Source: Marthasterias glacialis (taxonomy: Eukaryota; Echinodermata; Asteroidea; Forcipulatida; Asteriidae). From it: a stretch of 64,000 nt of DNA. A program made the translations under genes and the position numbers. Below are positions 47,402 through 57,800 of this stretch, piece by piece. The first letter of the stretch is position 1. Each line of letters begins with the position of its first letter. The notes beneath the pieces are model-generated. The model did no database searches, was not told where the DNA came from, and worked only from the letters and a program-made list of their open reading frames with translations. The DNA lies in assembly GCA_911728455.2 (NCBI GenBank), contig OU452230.1, positions 11,656,377 through 11,720,376 on the forward strand, read 5' to 3'.

Positions 47402-50400
47402 CTAGGAGGTAGCCTTCAAGGAGTTGTCTCTGTAATGCCACAATAGGAAGATTCGCAAAAGACTGCTCACAATACCAGGGATATTGGGAACCTGTGGAGT
47501 TAACGCAGAGAATGTTGCTTTTTATAATAGTTGCAATCAATGGAAAAAACCTAAAACATTAAGCTTGGGTGGAATCACAGAGATAAACCATGCTATTGTC
47601 TATGGAGTACAAACAGTGTATCCTCGGCATGCCTCAGCTGTGTCCAAATGATTGGGTTACAAACGCTGTGAATGCGTATAACAACAAAACTGCGTGGAAT
47701 GGCATAAACACATACATTGCAATCGCACCACGTACTTTCGCGACTGCCCTGCACATAAGCCCAATAAGGCTGCGGATCAAGCATGGAAAACACGCACTGT
47801 TTTGATGCGCTGTCTACAAATCGATTTGGGCAAATGTCAGGTTTTTCCGAACGTACACTTTTTGAAACGCCATGTGGAAGGATTCGGTTACACGGGGCGG
47901 TACGGGAAGACCCATGAAGACTCTGGTTTATTTTGATGGGTGGAGTACAGGACAAATTTTTTAATATATAAAAAGTAAAACATAAAAATTGAATAAATAA
48001 AAAAACAAAAACAAGTATTGCTCATATCCATTTGGACAGGATTAACAAAAAGTCTATACTCAAACAATGTGACTGGAATGTCAGCCAATCCACACTGTAA
48101 AATGGGAATATTAAAAGTAATGGAAAAAATACATGTCACTTTAAAAATCAATAAACCAATAAGAAAATGTGTAAAGAAAATATACTAAAGCAACTAAATA
48201 AAAAAAAAAGAATTAAATAAGCAAATAATTAATTAATCAATCAGTCAATATATAAATCAACAGTATAAATTTCTACAGATATGAAACATAAAAATAGATA
48301 TGTGAATACACTGACCAATGACGAAGATAATTTAAAGGTGACAAATCAACAACAACTAGTTCGAAATACACAAGCAGGTATTATAAGACCAAATGAACAC
48401 ACATGGCTTTTATATAAACCCCAACCCCAGAATCAATCACTGTCTATCCTGTTTGTGTTACGTAGTTCTCATTTGGTGCTAGTGGCATGGTGTAACCCCT
48501 CCCCCATTGTGTCTTCATTGTGCTCTGAGAATCCCAGCAATTCGGTAGATGTTTTTCGGGAAGGGGGTTGGGGTGGGGTACTTACAAGGGAAGAGTGTGT
48601 TCAGAGTACAAGGACATCTTTTTTTTTGGGGGGGGGGGTGGAGGAGAGAGACTCCCTCTACCAAACAGCCACTGTAAGCCACACCCACTTTACATAAACT
48701 GGCTCGATTACCAGATCTGATTGGAAATATTTGTACATTTTGTAAAAAGAAACAAATTGGATTTGCCTTTCACTTATATTTCCAAAGACTCAACTTCTTG
48801 TCAGAATTATCAGTTTCTGTCCCAAAAAATGCCCATGAATGAAAAGAACTTTTGCCAGCTTTGGGGCTGGAAGTAGACGGTAGGGGAAACTTATTGCATC
48901 CAGCAGATTACCAATAGGATAATCAGTTGATAAAGGCTCATTGGAACTCACCTGAATGTACAAGTCCTCCACGCAAAACCCATAAACGACCCAGAGAGAT
49001 GATGCAATGAGAGTTGTGATAGTCAGCGGCAGAGAGATTCCGACAGCAGATTTTGTACGAATTACCGTTGCCTGGAATAAATGAAACCGTGAAGAGGTTA
49101 TTACAAAACACACTGATCAATGATATACAAAAATGTGGCTCCTTGTTACAAAGTGGCTCGGTAGTCTGTCAGCCAATGGATTTTGTTCCCACAGGAATTG
49201 GACAGCACTGAGTATACAGTGCTTATTACACATCCGGGGAAAACAGACAATGAAACCATATTGTTCTTTATCTGTAATGCCGTAATCACATCAGTTAAAC
49301 AGAAAGACTTTTTTAACAACAATTGAGAGACTCAATCAAACACTTGAGAGACTCAATTTACAAACACTTGAGTGACTCAATTTGTACAACAGAGTCTGGA
49401 GGACTTTTAAACAAGAAAACACCTACTATTTCTGCTAATGGGGAAAAGTACATCAGCACAGTCACTGAAGAACAAATGAGGCCCAGTTGATTGAGGACCA
49501 CTTCAGAGGTGGAGACGTAGTTGGACATGTACAAGTAGAGAGCAATCATGGCAACTGATGCTACCACAGTGCGCTGAAAAGGCAGCAACTGCAAGATGGA
49601 AAACAATAACAAAATCAAGTCACTAATAGACAGCTAAACATTCAAGTTAATGAGGTGAAACTTATGTTTGAGTACAAACACTCGATATGAATCAATGTAG
49701 GTTTTGACAAAGCTCATAGGTTATTTGCATCTCTGACGATGACTAGAGCAGGCTAGTCAAAGTTGAGACCAATTAACAACTCATTTCGCAACAGTCAAAG
49801 TCAATCACGAAGAGTCCCCTCACTCCACTAAAAGTAGTAGTCCTGGCTGATTTCCAACCTCCCCAGGTAGTACTTAATGAGCAGGACAGTTCCAAAAAAT
49901 ATAAGCTGGAGATTGCTTCTGCATCACAGAAGGTGTGGTGCTGCCAGCAGTCTGCTTAAACTTAAAATCTACCAACAATTAGGTACTCAAGGCGCTTATT
50001 ATATTATTTATAAGCCAGGTTTTTGAAGTTTTTGAATTATGAGACACATTTATGTACCACCTTATAAGGGTATACAAGGTGCTGCAGTGCATTCAGCAGC
50101 CACTGCCAGAAACATCAGGACAAACCCCTTCTCTTAGTGATAAGTGTAACTCCGTTCTTTTATGTGCTTTACACAATGCACGGGACCTGCGGCTTTACGC
50201 CCCATCCGAAGGCTGAAACAATAATGGTTAAGTGTCTTGCTTAAGGACACAAAGTGTCATGACTGGGACTCGAACCCACACTCTGCTGATCAGAAACACC
50301 AGAGCTTGAGTCCAGTGCGCTTGACTGCTCAGCCACAAAACACCATAAAAGAAGTGTTTATAACACAAAAATGTGCAATACTTGGAGTTAAATTTTTACA

Positions 50401-52993
50401 CTTTCTTTATAATGCCCAATAGTAATACATGGCAAAATAGTGGATGACATGTAACACATATTCTGCCAGTCAAATGGCAAGGATCTTTGTGTGTGAATAA
50501 GTTATAACAAGTATAATAGTCAATGAGACTCGACTGGGAACTTTTACCACCTTGTGAGCTTAGGTCTATTGCGAGATTAGGGCTATATGTAATGGCGCAA
50601 GTCTAACGTTTACAAAAAGGGTGTCGAGAGCAGGGGGGCGGGGGGTGGTCCTGGACCGATCCCTGAATCTGTGCCTGACAGGAAACCTACCTTTGCTTTG
50701 GTGTACAAGATGAATATTATCATGTAGGAGGACTGTAGAAAACTTCCCACACCATTTACTATCATCACTGTAGAGTCTTGCTTCAAGTAGCCATAGGAAA
50801 ACCACAATATGTTGCTGAGGGGGAAAAAAAACATTTACAATTTGAAACTTTCCTGAACTCTACTTTCTTTGAAAAACTATGTAGATTTCTGATCAAATGT
50901 AATATTCCATTACCATTAGTGAACAGGTGATGTTGAGAGAAAATGGATGTGATAATTATATCTGGGATTATGGAGAAACAGTCAGGTTGGGAAAAAGCAG
51001 CTTGGATTGTTTTATATTTGCTCAGTGTGACCTTTCGTGTAGTGATTTATATTGTTATAAGTGGCCCGAATGAAAGGTCAAACCAAGGTCTTTGTAACTG
51101 TAAGGAAAATATGTTTGTTTTTTTTTTTGTTTTTTTTTAATGGAAGTCGCCAGACACACAAGGCCTGTAAGCCACTCGAGGTGTGGGCTACAAATCAACT
51201 GTTTTTTTCCAGGGGCCGTTGCCACCTACTCCTGGGGCTGAAACAGGGTAACCCTCTTTACAGTCCGTAAGGATGTAGGCTTAGGTATCATCTATCAGAA
51301 GCCTGGCTGGTAGAGCAGAAGGCTCTGCCTCCCCAACTTTTACGGAGCAATTATCGTTAAGTGCCTTGCTCAAGGACACAAGTGTCATGACCGGGACTCG
51401 AACCCACACTCCAATGACTCAGCCACCAGAGCTTGAGTCCGACGCACTAACCACGACACGCCACACGCTATATTAAATTCTTTATTGATTGACTGATTAA
51501 TGAAGAGCATTTACTTTCTTTGTTTGTTGAAACAGCTATTAAGAATAATCAGTTTTATGAAATTGGAAACCATGGTTACGATTATTATCTCGATCGCCAA
51601 ACTTTCATGCTCTGGGTTGTTATCATTATTGTTTTTATTTTTTGTTGTACTTACTTCATATTGGTCATGAGGAATGGAAGAAAGAGAACATTTTCGGTGC
51701 TTCCACTGTTGACAATACTGAAACAATCCGGGCTGTTGTTGAAAACCAAAGTTAGAAACATGTAAAATCAACGAAAAGACAATTTGCACTGTAACGACAA
51801 TATTTACAAAATATAAGCCGTTTTTGTGTGTGTTTAATTCATTAAACCATGACCGCCAAATTTGATGTTCAAGTCATCACAGGTTGGTTGTTATAGTGTG
51901 TTTATTGAAACTAGAGGATGGGAATTAATTTACTTTTCCGGAAAAACATGTTACTTACATCACAAAAAGTGAGAATTTTTGTTCCCATTCTAATTTTTAT
52001 AATCAAGATTTCTTGTAAAATGCAGATTGTGATTTTCTTTTTAAATTGGCTGTAGTTGGATCATGTTGGTGGAAAAGTTTCCATATCCGACTGCCACTTT
52101 CTAAGGGATTTTTTTAGAATTTTTTAATGAATGTTGGGCTTTATTTCCCTTTTTTAAAAATTCCTCTCCAGGAATTGGTAGCTTAAACGCTAATTACTGA
52201 CCTTTAAAAAGAAAAATCAAGCACACATATCAACGCGTGGCCGGAACTTTCACGCATTCATGCTCAAAGGAACTAAAATGGCATTTAGCGAGTAACGTTG
52301 TCAAGCCCAACGTAAGCGTGAAAATGGCTTATTTTTCATGATTTCGACACTTTGTAATCATTCAAAGTGCCTGTTCGTCTTTGTATATATTTTGTCAATC
52401 TTTCTGGACAGGTAAGGATATAATTTGAAATAAATTAAGGGAGATAAAGTGGCAGCCACATACAGCATTTTTGCCGACCAAGTAACCTGGGTGCTGTACT
52501 CCTTTTTTTTTATTTTGAATTCGACGGTCGTACTAGTATGACCGTCCAAGTCAAAATTAAATATAAAAAAGGAGTAAAGTGCCCCAGTTATTGCTACCAT
52601 GGCTACTGGGCTGGGTATTATCAGTATCAATCATTCAATACATTTTCCTGTACATATGCCTAATTTTTATTTTTTTTATTAGACCAACATGACCAAGGCT
52701 TGGTTGTTCGACTCGAGCATGTCCCCTGGCCTACCTACCATTACAGGTCACACAGGGTTAACATTAATAATAATGTTTTTATAATTAAATACAATCATTT
52801 TAAATGCTGAAACTGAAAAAGGGTCCTAACTTAGTCCTGGTTGGTTAACGTGTTAGACCTCTCTACTACTACTAGATAGAACTTAGAAGTAGAAAATGAA
52901 AACGAAAAAGTACGTAGTGACTTACATTCCTGCCATAAACATTCCAATCGTACAACAAATTGTGACAGACGATAAAAGCTGCATCCAATCCAT
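47402..52993 (-). CDS. SLC50A1: SWEET sugar transporter (SLC50A1-like), complete
   Basis: Six exons join in phase (minus, high to low): 52993-52926, 51732-51655, 50814-50691, 49588-49427, 49071-48952, 47491-47402, giving 213 residues, close to the usual ~220 of animal SWEET1. SWEETs are seven-helix facilitators that let mono- or disaccharides cross membranes. Two MtN3/saliva repeats are visible: residues 1-90, with GSTENVLFLPFLMTN and NILWFSYGYLKQDS, and 115-210, with KSAVGISLPLTITTLIASSL and WVVYGFCVEDLYIQ. The paired pocket asparagines known from plant SWEETs are present (IVNGVG about residue 69; VPNIPG residue 187). The start MDWMQLLSSVTICC is the first ATG of the first exon. The tail is short, ending LKATS. 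The gene is divergent from RGP1 across about 1.8 kb. Confidence 0.92.
47841..47937 (+). CDS. Possible terminal exon of an unknown gene, antisense in the last SWEET intron
   Basis: After an AG at 47840 the plus strand reads VFPNVHFLKRHVEGFGY then TGRYGKTHEDSGLF and a stop, with AATAAA-like sequence near 47990. The open frame extends upstream to about 47675 without an obvious start. I do not recognise the protein. It may be a chance frame or a retrocopy remnant. Confidence 0.2.
50050..50337 (-). mobile_element. Family V SINE, best copy
   Basis: On the minus strand the head GTGGCTGAGCAGTCAAGCGC fits box A of tRNA-Leu/Ser and GGGTTCGAGTCCCAG is an intact box B. The body runs through CTTAAGCAAGACACTTAACC and CGTAAAGCCGCAGGTCC. 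It lies in a SWEET intron. Confidence 0.7.
51290..51470 (-). mobile_element. Family V SINE, truncated copy
   Basis: GTGCCTTGCTCAAGGACACA and GTCATGACCGGGACTCGAAC match the box B side of the copy at 50050. The anticodon-like arm differs and the body is shortened. Confidence 0.6.
52075..52480. mobile_element. Family E2 element, second copy
   Basis: Left end CCGACTGCCACTTTCTAAGG and right end GGAGATAAAGTGGCAGCC are inverted. The interior (TTGTCAAGCCCAACG, GGACAGGTAAGGATATAATT) matches 22757-23110 nearly base for base. It lies in a SWEET intron. Confidence 0.75.
52483..52610. mobile_element. Foldback MITE, CCCAGTAACTGGGGCGC family, diverged copy
   Basis: AGTAACCTGGGTGCTGTACT and GGAGTAAAGTGCCCCAGTTA are inverted around a GACGGTC/GACCGTC stem. 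It adjoins the E2 copy directly. Confidence 0.7.
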
Positions 52994-53436
52994 ATTGCCT
53001 TTGTCAGTTTGTTATGTTGATTCAGAACAACAGCGCTTTTTTCGAGCTCTCGAATAGAACAACCACCAGCTGGTGCGAACGTCAGCAGATAAACACACAA
53101 ACCAATGCGGGCCGAGAAAACACACGAACCGGCAAGACTCCCAGCACAGCAGCAGCAAAACCTTGTGCAAAGTAAAATATCACGAGCTGTGTAGAACTAA
53201 AACTAACGCCCTATGCTGACTGTGCTCTCTTAATGCTGCTAAAACTAAGTAAAAGTGCTATTTTACATTTTTTGTTGTTGTTTGTTTTTTTTTTTTTTTT
53301 ATTAACATGAAAATGAATGTCACCAGAAAATGCAAGAGGATTGTGGGTAATTGACCTTCTTGCAATGTATGGCTTCTGATGAGAAGGACAGTTATTGCGT
53401 TGACCACATCCGAATACGAGTGCATGTTGTGAATAG
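52994..53436. promoter_or_regulatory. Putative bidirectional promoter region and RGP1 5' exon
   Basis: SWEET starts at 52993 going left. A strong donor (GAATAG|GTGAGT) at 53436-53437 could end a noncoding first exon of RGP1, which needs one because its coding exon opens at an acceptor (54810). No TATA box is obvious on either strand. This is inferred from gene layout only. Confidence 0.35.
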
Positions 53437-53596
53437 GTGAGTGTGTGTGACCAGCTAGTTGTCGACTCGAGAGAAAGGGGACTACAAAAGGCTGTTTTCT
53501 AATTTATTTTTTAGACGTGAAACCCTGAACTTGTAATCGGCAAGTACATAGGCAAGTAAACGATTCCCTCAACTTCTTCCGAAGTATAGCAAAGAC

Positions 53597-53694
53597 TACT
53601 CCTAGAACTATGAGGTTTGTTCCGCTATCGTCTCCACGAACTCGTGGAGACGATAGCGGAACAAACCTCATATACTAGTTCTAGGATCGGAGTA
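53597..53694. mobile_element. Miniature copy of the 734-bp foldback transposon with 9-bp duplication
   Basis: The ends TACTCCTAGAACTATGAGG and TTCTAGGATCGGAGTA enclose only TTTGTTCCGCTATCGTCTCC and its inverted copy. The 9-mer AGCAAAGAC flanks both ends (53588-53596 and 53695-53703). It shares termini with the element at 23188, so the family varies mainly in arm length. Confidence 0.88.
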
Positions 53695-53707
53695 AGCAAA
53701 GACTAGA

Positions 53708-53765
53708 CCCACAGTAACTGGGGCGCTGTACTCCTTTTTTGAGATTTTGACATTATCTGTCATGT
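53708..53765. mobile_element. Foldback MITE, CCCAGTAACTGGGGCGC family, half copy
   Basis: CAGTAACTGGGGCGCTGTAC followed by CCTTTTTTGAGATTTTGACA is a single arm; the opposite arm is missing. Confidence 0.7.
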
Positions 53766-54076
53766 CTGTCGTTTTCTTGTACACACATAAAATTCCAGCA
53801 AAAGCCGAGGACTTAGGAGTAATATCGCACGGGGGGGGGGGGTGCGCAAATTTTCTCCAGACTGTCTGTGAGACTGACATGTCTGACAGCAATAACCGAC
53901 CGATCATTGAGGGATAAATTTGCCAAAAAAGTAAGTCTCGATACTGGTTTTAGACTAAGTTAGTTTAGTGAACATGGTTTGTTGGGCCAAGAAGCGGAGG
54001 CAGTCCAGCATATTGGCACAAAATGTATGGGGCTAAGGTTAAGTAACTGTTGGTTTTATTACTTTTATGTGGTAGG

Positions 54077-54310
54077 TTAGACCCAGTAACTGGGGCGCTG
54101 TACTCCTTTTTTGAGATTTTGGCATTATTTATCTGTTGTACTAACTGGGGCGCTGTACTCCTTTTTTGAGATTTTGACATCTGTCGTACTAGCTAGTATG
54201 ACAGATAATGTCAAAATCTCAAAAAAGGAGTCATTATCTGTCGTACTAGCTAGTACGACAGATAATGTCAAAATCTCTAAAAAGGAGTACAGCCCCAGTT
54301 ACTGGGTCTA
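54077..54310. mobile_element. Compound foldback made of several CCCAGTAACTGGGGCGC arms
   Basis: Two forward arms (54077 and 54142) are followed by two inverted arms (near 54207 and 54261), with GTCGTACTAGCTAGTACGAC-type stems between them. The outer ends TAGACCCAGTAACTGG and CCAGTTACTGGGTCTA are perfect inverses. It lies between SWEET and RGP1. Confidence 0.8.
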
Positions 54311-54347
54311 GTGGTAGGTATAGTCCGGTAGAGCTCTGCTCACACCT

Positions 54348-54457
54348 CTCTGGCCGCCCTTTGCCCCCGATTCAAGAAGTGTAGAAATAACTGGTGGCAA
54401 AACTTTGTCACCTGTTATTTCTACACTTCTTGAATCGGGAGCAAAGGGAGGCCAGAG
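54348..54457. repeat. Near-perfect 110-bp hairpin
   Basis: CTCTGGCCGCCCTTTGC and GCAAAGGGAGGCCAGAG begin and end a hairpin. Its stem continues through GATTCAAGAAGTGTAGAAAT and its inverse, with a loop of about 15 nt. It lies about 380 bp upstream of the RGP1 start codon. Confidence 0.85.
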
Positions 54458-54833
54458 TCAACAGTTACTTAACCTTAGGGTTGGACAGTGTGCCCTTTTT
54501 TCTTCATATCAAATGATGATAAAAAATTGTATGGTGCAATTTTTTTAAATTGTGATTGAGATTTTATCATTCCCTCCATTGAGTTGTGTACAAACTACTA
54601 CTAGGCCAACTGTACTACTACTAGCCTGCAGGAAGTCCAGGCTCTTTTATGTTCTCTTTTGTTAACATGTAATGTCATGATTATATAATCTTAATGCTGG
54701 GAATACCTTGACTGAGTTTGGAGACTTGAAGAATTTGAAGTTGTCAACTGATTCACCTTGAATTAATGTTTGCTTGATACATTTTGAACTTTAAATAGCT
54801 ACAGTTGCAGCCGACCGACCAGACAGTGTGATC

Positions 54834-57800
54834 ATGATTGAAGTCAGTGCTAATCTGGTGAGAGGTGTCACTTTCCTGGCAGGGGAAGTGTTGGAGTGCA
54901 GCGTCACATTCTCTTGTCCAGCAAACACCTCTGATAGCACCAGCCCTGGGTGAGTATCTATGGGCATGACAAGTTGTGGGCCCATTTTGGCTGGCGGTGC
55001 TGCATACTCCTAAGGCATGTAAGGAGTTGCAGATTGTTTCAGAAACGCTTAGGGCCCAATAAATGGGGGTAATAAATTAAGGCGCTTTGAAGAGCCTATG
55101 TGGAATGAAAAAGTGCATAGAATACACATTACACATACTTGCAGTGAGTTAGCTAAAGGGAGAGTTTGTGAGACTTGTCGGGAGGATGGAGGGTTACGAT
55201 TATCGCAACTAGCCAAGTTACAGCCACGTTTACAGGCCTACTCTCAAAACTTTGGGGGATTAAAGTAACTCTCTGAAATTCTACACTAAAGTTTCAACAT
55301 TTCTTAAATTGACACAGGACTTTTTCACAGTTTTCTCCATTGGTTCTTATTCTTCACACAGTAGTGTCGAGTCCCTTGCTTGGGCAAGCGCCCAGCTCCA
55401 TTGTCAATGTCACATCAGTGCGTCAAAGGTCATATTGCCCAAAATACCCATCAGCGATAAGTCGGAGGAACTAGAGTTACTGCAAAGTTCTGTCAACACA
55501 AGCTTTGCACCCAGCAGGGGTAGGTGTAGTTTGACAAACCAAGACAATTGACCGTGTTCCCTTGTTTACAAAAAAAGAGTGACCTTTGACATTTTTTGGC
55601 AGGCAAGATCTACACTGGTCCTATAAGAGGTTTTACTTACATATATTTTTTTATAGAATGTAAAAATGTCACGTGTCTGACCATTCAGTGTCATCTCCTA
55701 ATGGTTTTGAATAATAAACTATTCCAGCCTTCAATATGATATCATGTGATGAATGCATCTACACAGCACACAGTCAACCCTCCTACTGTCTGACCATTTA
55801 ATACCATTCAATGTGGTTATGAATAATATTTGCCAGCCTGCAACATGATGTTCTGTGGTAAATGCATAGATCTACACAGTACACATAATGTGCACAGTTC
55901 TGTGCACAGTTGTGCCACCACACACGACCTGTGCAGTTGAATGGTTTTAAATGGTCAACTCGATGAAAAATGTTACCAAAACTAGTCAGGTTAAGTGAGA
56001 TATTGAATACTTAATTTGTCAAGAACTGTGGATTTTTCCATCACTTAATGATGCACTATCCTTTTGTGTTTTTTTTTGTCAGGAGAGAAGGGCAATTGCA
56101 TCTTGTCAACAGAACCCAAGATACTCTTCTGCGATTTGAATCTTAAACCCGGAGAAAGAAAAACATGTGAGTCAAATAAGATGTAACATGTTGTCTCTGT
56201 CATGAAAGGCCCAATAGACCTTCTGCATCTCCCTCACAGATCACACACATGCTTTCAACATTGCCATTTTGGTGATCACCTCTCCATAAGAAAAGTACAC
56301 ATGGTTCATGTTTATTGTAAATCATCAACAGATTCCAGTGGGAATTTTGTAAACGCTTCCGAAAAGTGGAAACTATTATGTCACTTGATGAATTTACATA
56401 CCAAGCTTACTTTCATAAAGAAGATTTTTTTGTTTTGAGTTTAAAAAGATTTTATATGGCAAAATTAACTCCAAAAAAATCTACACGTATGTCAACCTGA
56501 CGCACAGCAACATACGCACGTAAGTTAGCGAATTGCAACAGATATTTCTTTGCAGGGATTGGCTCAACACTACACCTTGCATCACGCGCCAGATAATTGT
56601 AATGCACGCTGGTTATCACCAAAATGATTGCAAGTGGTTGGTGACGTCACATGTACAAGGTCTACGTCTTAGTCCCTGACTGGTTGGTTACGAATCATAA
56701 TGAGTCATAATAGGAAATAAGTGTGTGACAACCACGTGGGTAAAGTATCTGCTTTGTTAGAAGTGGTGGTTTCGAGAAGAACTAGAATTGGGAACTAGTC
56801 TCGCGTTTCACCTGAAGACGAGCAGACTACGCTGTTCGAAACATCAAGATTATTTGTCAGTTCGGTTCTTCCCAGAACCGCCACTTCTCATAAAAGGAAG
56901 ATTTTAGTCACATGGTTGTTGCTGGCAAGCTAAATTCTTACTGTACTTACACCTTGCAAAGCTACAAATCTTACTTATAACAACTAACTTTGGGCTATAA
57001 GCCGATTTCAGCCATTTCTGTCAGCTTTTGGTTTTTATTTTTCTTTGGCAATATTTCTGTGATGATGCTTTAAAGCCCCAGCTCAACATTGGTAAGAAGA
57101 AAAACATAAATGTTCACAGATTCATGTATACCTTGATGTAAAGTTCATGATGGTAAAAAACTTTCCTCAAAATATTTCTGCCTGAAGTGTTATCTTTTTT
57201 AAATAATAAATTGAATAATGTCCAAAATTAGTTTACGTCTCAGTGAGATGAAAACTCTGCCTATAGGAATGCGTACAAAAATGATGAATGCATTTTAACT
57301 GTTTTCTCGCAAATGAAACAACGAAATGAGCATTTTCACAGGTTGGTTTTATTACATATATCTTGATTTGTGCAAAGCATTTACAGTCAGTTTACCAATG
57401 TTGAGCTGGGGCTTTAAGTCATCTAGATTGTTTCCTAAATGAATGGGTAAAGATGCTCAGAAAAAGGAATTAAACAAGTTAGACTTACAATGAGTTGTTT
57501 TCTTTAAACCTTTGCAGTCCTTTACCGTGAGACAATCCCAAATGATGCTCCCCCGTCCTACAGAGGCCAAGCTGTTAAGTACTCCTACAAGGTCACCATA
57601 GGCACGCAACGAGTCAACTGCCCCATTAGGCTTCTCAGAGTACCATTCAGGGTTCTTTTTCTGTACGGTGAGTGAACAGGTTCTAATAAACAGTTATTGT
57701 ATAGAGCAGCTGGGGTTTGCAAACTTTTAGGCTAGCGAGCCTTATGAAAATTTCAGGCACTCGACCGCGATCCACCCACAGATCGCCAGCCAATTGAACC

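Noticed and set aside
48281..48697. 138-residue plus-strand open frame in a SWEET intron
   Set aside because: Low-complexity and asparagine/lysine-rich start, G-tract in the middle, no splice or family support.
48790..48951. Read-through of SWEET exon 5 as the C-terminus (PIGNLLDAISF looks like the family's final repeat)
   Set aside because: A consensus donor GTGAGT ends the exon at 48952, and the exon at 47402-47491 supplies the expected VPN motif in phase.
56795..56870. Hammerhead-ribozyme-like core (CTGAAGA, stem, GAAAC)
   Set aside because: Stem II can form, but there is no stem I hairpin or cleavage triplet in a workable place; it is more likely a retroelement tail. Similar degraded motifs near 7446 and 49737 also fail.
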